A DNA stretch of 64,000 nucleotides, taken from positions 5,208,001-5,272,000 of the forward strand of contig NZ_CP134609.1 of the NCBI RefSeq assembly GCF_031844705.1. Reading direction: 5' to 3'. Below, piece by piece: positions 61,651 to 64,000 of this stretch (the first letter of the stretch is position 1; each line of letters starts with the position of its first letter). The notes under the pieces were generated by a model. That model was not told the origin of the DNA, did no database searches, and saw only the letters and a list, made by a program, of their open reading frames with translations. The position numbers and the translations under genes were made by a program. This stretch comes from Streptomyces sp. ITFR-16 (GTDB lineage: Bacteria > Actinomycetota > Actinomycetes > Streptomycetales > Streptomycetaceae).

Positions 61651-61757
61651 ACCTGCGTGTCCCCGTCCCGCGGGGTGGCCCGGGCCGACCGCCGCCGGCT
61701 TCGGCCCGTGCCCCCGTACCCGGGCAACTCAAGCAATCCAGGGAAGGACTCCCGCTC

Positions 61758-62756
61758 GTGGCCACCTCGACTCCCACCCGGGACGCATACGCGCCGCCAC
61801 CCCGAGGCTCCCAGCAGACACCGGCGAGCACCCGCCGGCAGACGTGGCGGAGCCGGCTCTGGAGGTTCGACGACAAGGCGTCGCCGTACGCCTACATCGC
61901 CCCGTTCTTCCTCGTCTTCGGTGCCTTCGGGCTCTACCCCCTCCTCTACACCGGCTGGATCGCCCTGCACCGGGTCGAGATGACCGGCATGGACCGGATG
62001 GAGTGGGTGGGCTGGGAGAACTTCGACCGGATCCTGCACGACTCCGAGTTCTGGACGGCCGTCACCAACACCTTCCTCATCGGTGTCATGTCGACGGTCC
62101 CGCAGCTGCTCGTCGCGCTGGGCCTGGCCCATCTGCTGAACTACAAGCTGCGCGCCAGCACCTTCTGGCGCACGGTCATCCTCACCCCGTACGCCACCTC
62201 GGTGGCCTCCGCGGCCCTCGTCTTCGCCCTGGTCTTCCGGGCCGACGGCGGTCTGCTGAACTGGGCGCTGCACTTCGTCGGCCTCGGTGACACCAACTGG
62301 GGCAACGGCCACTGGACGTCCAAGATAGCCATCTCGATCATCGTGATCTGGCGCTGGACCGGCTACAACACCCTGATCTACCTGGCCGCGATGCAGGCCG
62401 TGCCGACCGATCTGTACGAGGCGGCCTCGCTCGACGGCGCCTCGCGCTGGCAGCAGTTCCGCAAGGTGACCATCCCCTCGCTGCGGCCCACGATCCTCTT
62501 CACGATCGTCATCTCGACCATCGGCTCCATGCAGCTGTTCGGTGAGCCCCTGCTGCTGGAGGGCGGCACGCTCGGCGCGACCGGCGGCAACGAGAATCAG
62601 TACGAGACCCTCAGCGTCTACCTCTACAACTACGGTTGGAACCTGGGACATCTCGGTCCGGCCGCCGCAGTGGCCTGGGCGATGCTCGCCCTCCTGCTGA
62701 TCATCGCCGCGGTCAACTGGCTCATCGGCCGCTTCGTACGCAAATCCGCGGTCTGA
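61758..62756 (+). CDS. cebF: Cello-oligosaccharide ABC permease CebF
   Basis: 332 residues, six membrane helices after a 50-residue basic N-terminus. The EAA loop is LYEAASLDGASRWQQFRKVTIPSLRP. GGAAGGA precedes GTG 61758. It pairs with CebG; the ATPase is not in the operon and MsiK is the expected partner. Confidence 0.92.
   Translation: MATSTPTRDAYAPPPRGSQQTPASTRRQTWRSRLWRFDDKASPYAYIAPFFLVFGAFGLYPLLYTGWIALHRVEMTGMDRMEWVGWENFDRILHDSEFWTAVTNTFLIGVMSTVPQLLVALGLAHLLNYKLRASTFWRTVILTPYATSVASAALVFALVFRADGGLLNWALHFVGLGDTNWGNGHWTSKIAISIIVIWRWTGYNTLIYLAAMQAVPTDLYEAASLDGASRWQQFRKVTIPSLRPTILFTIVISTIGSMQLFGEPLLLEGGTLGATGGNENQYETLSVYLYNYGWNLGHLGPAAAVAWAMLALLLIIAAVNWLIGRFVRKSAV

Positions 62757-64000
<1,244 letters not shown>

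Overview
The window is high-GC actinobacterial DNA, almost certainly from the chromosome of a Streptomyces. The evidence is very high GC at third codon positions, many GTG starts, Streptomyces-type intergenic inverted repeats, cslA-glxA next to a GH6 gene, perfect DasR-like and CebR-like operators, and sugar ABC operons that lack their own ATPase (usually supplied in trans by MsiK in this genus). I see no transposase, integrase, rRNA or CRISPR. The window reads as conserved chromosome rather than a mobile island.

Layout. 1-8.2 kb: end of a ROK gene, a MITE-like repeat, a putative sortase substrate, a GntR-controlled phosphonate-type cluster (FAD oxidoreductase, phosphonatase-like hydrolase, ABC ATPase), a NagD-type HAD phosphatase, and a secreted protein with a class F sortase. 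8.5-13.5 kb: the hyphal-tip glucan locus (GH6 hydrolase, glxA, cslA). 13.9-21.8 kb: two tRNA-Lys genes, a cell-wall hydrolase, an SPFH protein, an AA10 LPMO behind DasR-type sites, an acyl-CoA synthetase and an MFS exporter. 21.8-30.4 kb: a complete sugar locus (LacI regulator, Tat lipoprotein, two permeases, secreted GH87, cytoplasmic GH13) that I read as an alpha-1,3-glucan utilisation system. 30.5-37.8 kb: an IclR regulator, ehuBCDA-type ectoine importer, 2-hydroxyacid dehydrogenase, Asp/Glu racemase-like enzyme and a luciferase-like monooxygenase. 37.8-43 kb: a PAS-GGDEF-EAL protein, an M6-type peptidase, a third tRNA-Lys, a prim-pol-like protein and an AT-richer small secreted protein. 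43.1-48.6 kb: a tightly overlapping operon of an Fe-S RecB-type nuclease, an unknown 538-residue protein, a UPF1-like helicase and a small HTH-like protein, behind a PAP2 gene. 48.8-57 kb: a histidine phosphatase, XRE-TPR regulator, spermidine-synthase-like protein, two-component system and GH18 chitinase. 57-64 kb: leuA with a four-leucine leader peptide, a GntR/FCD regulator, and cebEFG followed by the start of bglC, with CebR boxes.

Biologically the window is dominated by polysaccharide capture. Secreted GH6, AA10, GH87 and GH18 enzymes work on beta-glucan, chitin or cellulose, and alpha-1,3-glucan. Two binding-protein importers bring oligosaccharides in, and GH13 and GH1 enzymes finish digestion inside. 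Operators for at least three regulator types (DasR/HutC, LacI, CebR) can be read directly.

The two least-described items are the GH87 locus, with its paired operators 21 bp apart, and the split nuclease-helicase operon, which recalls eukaryotic Dna2.
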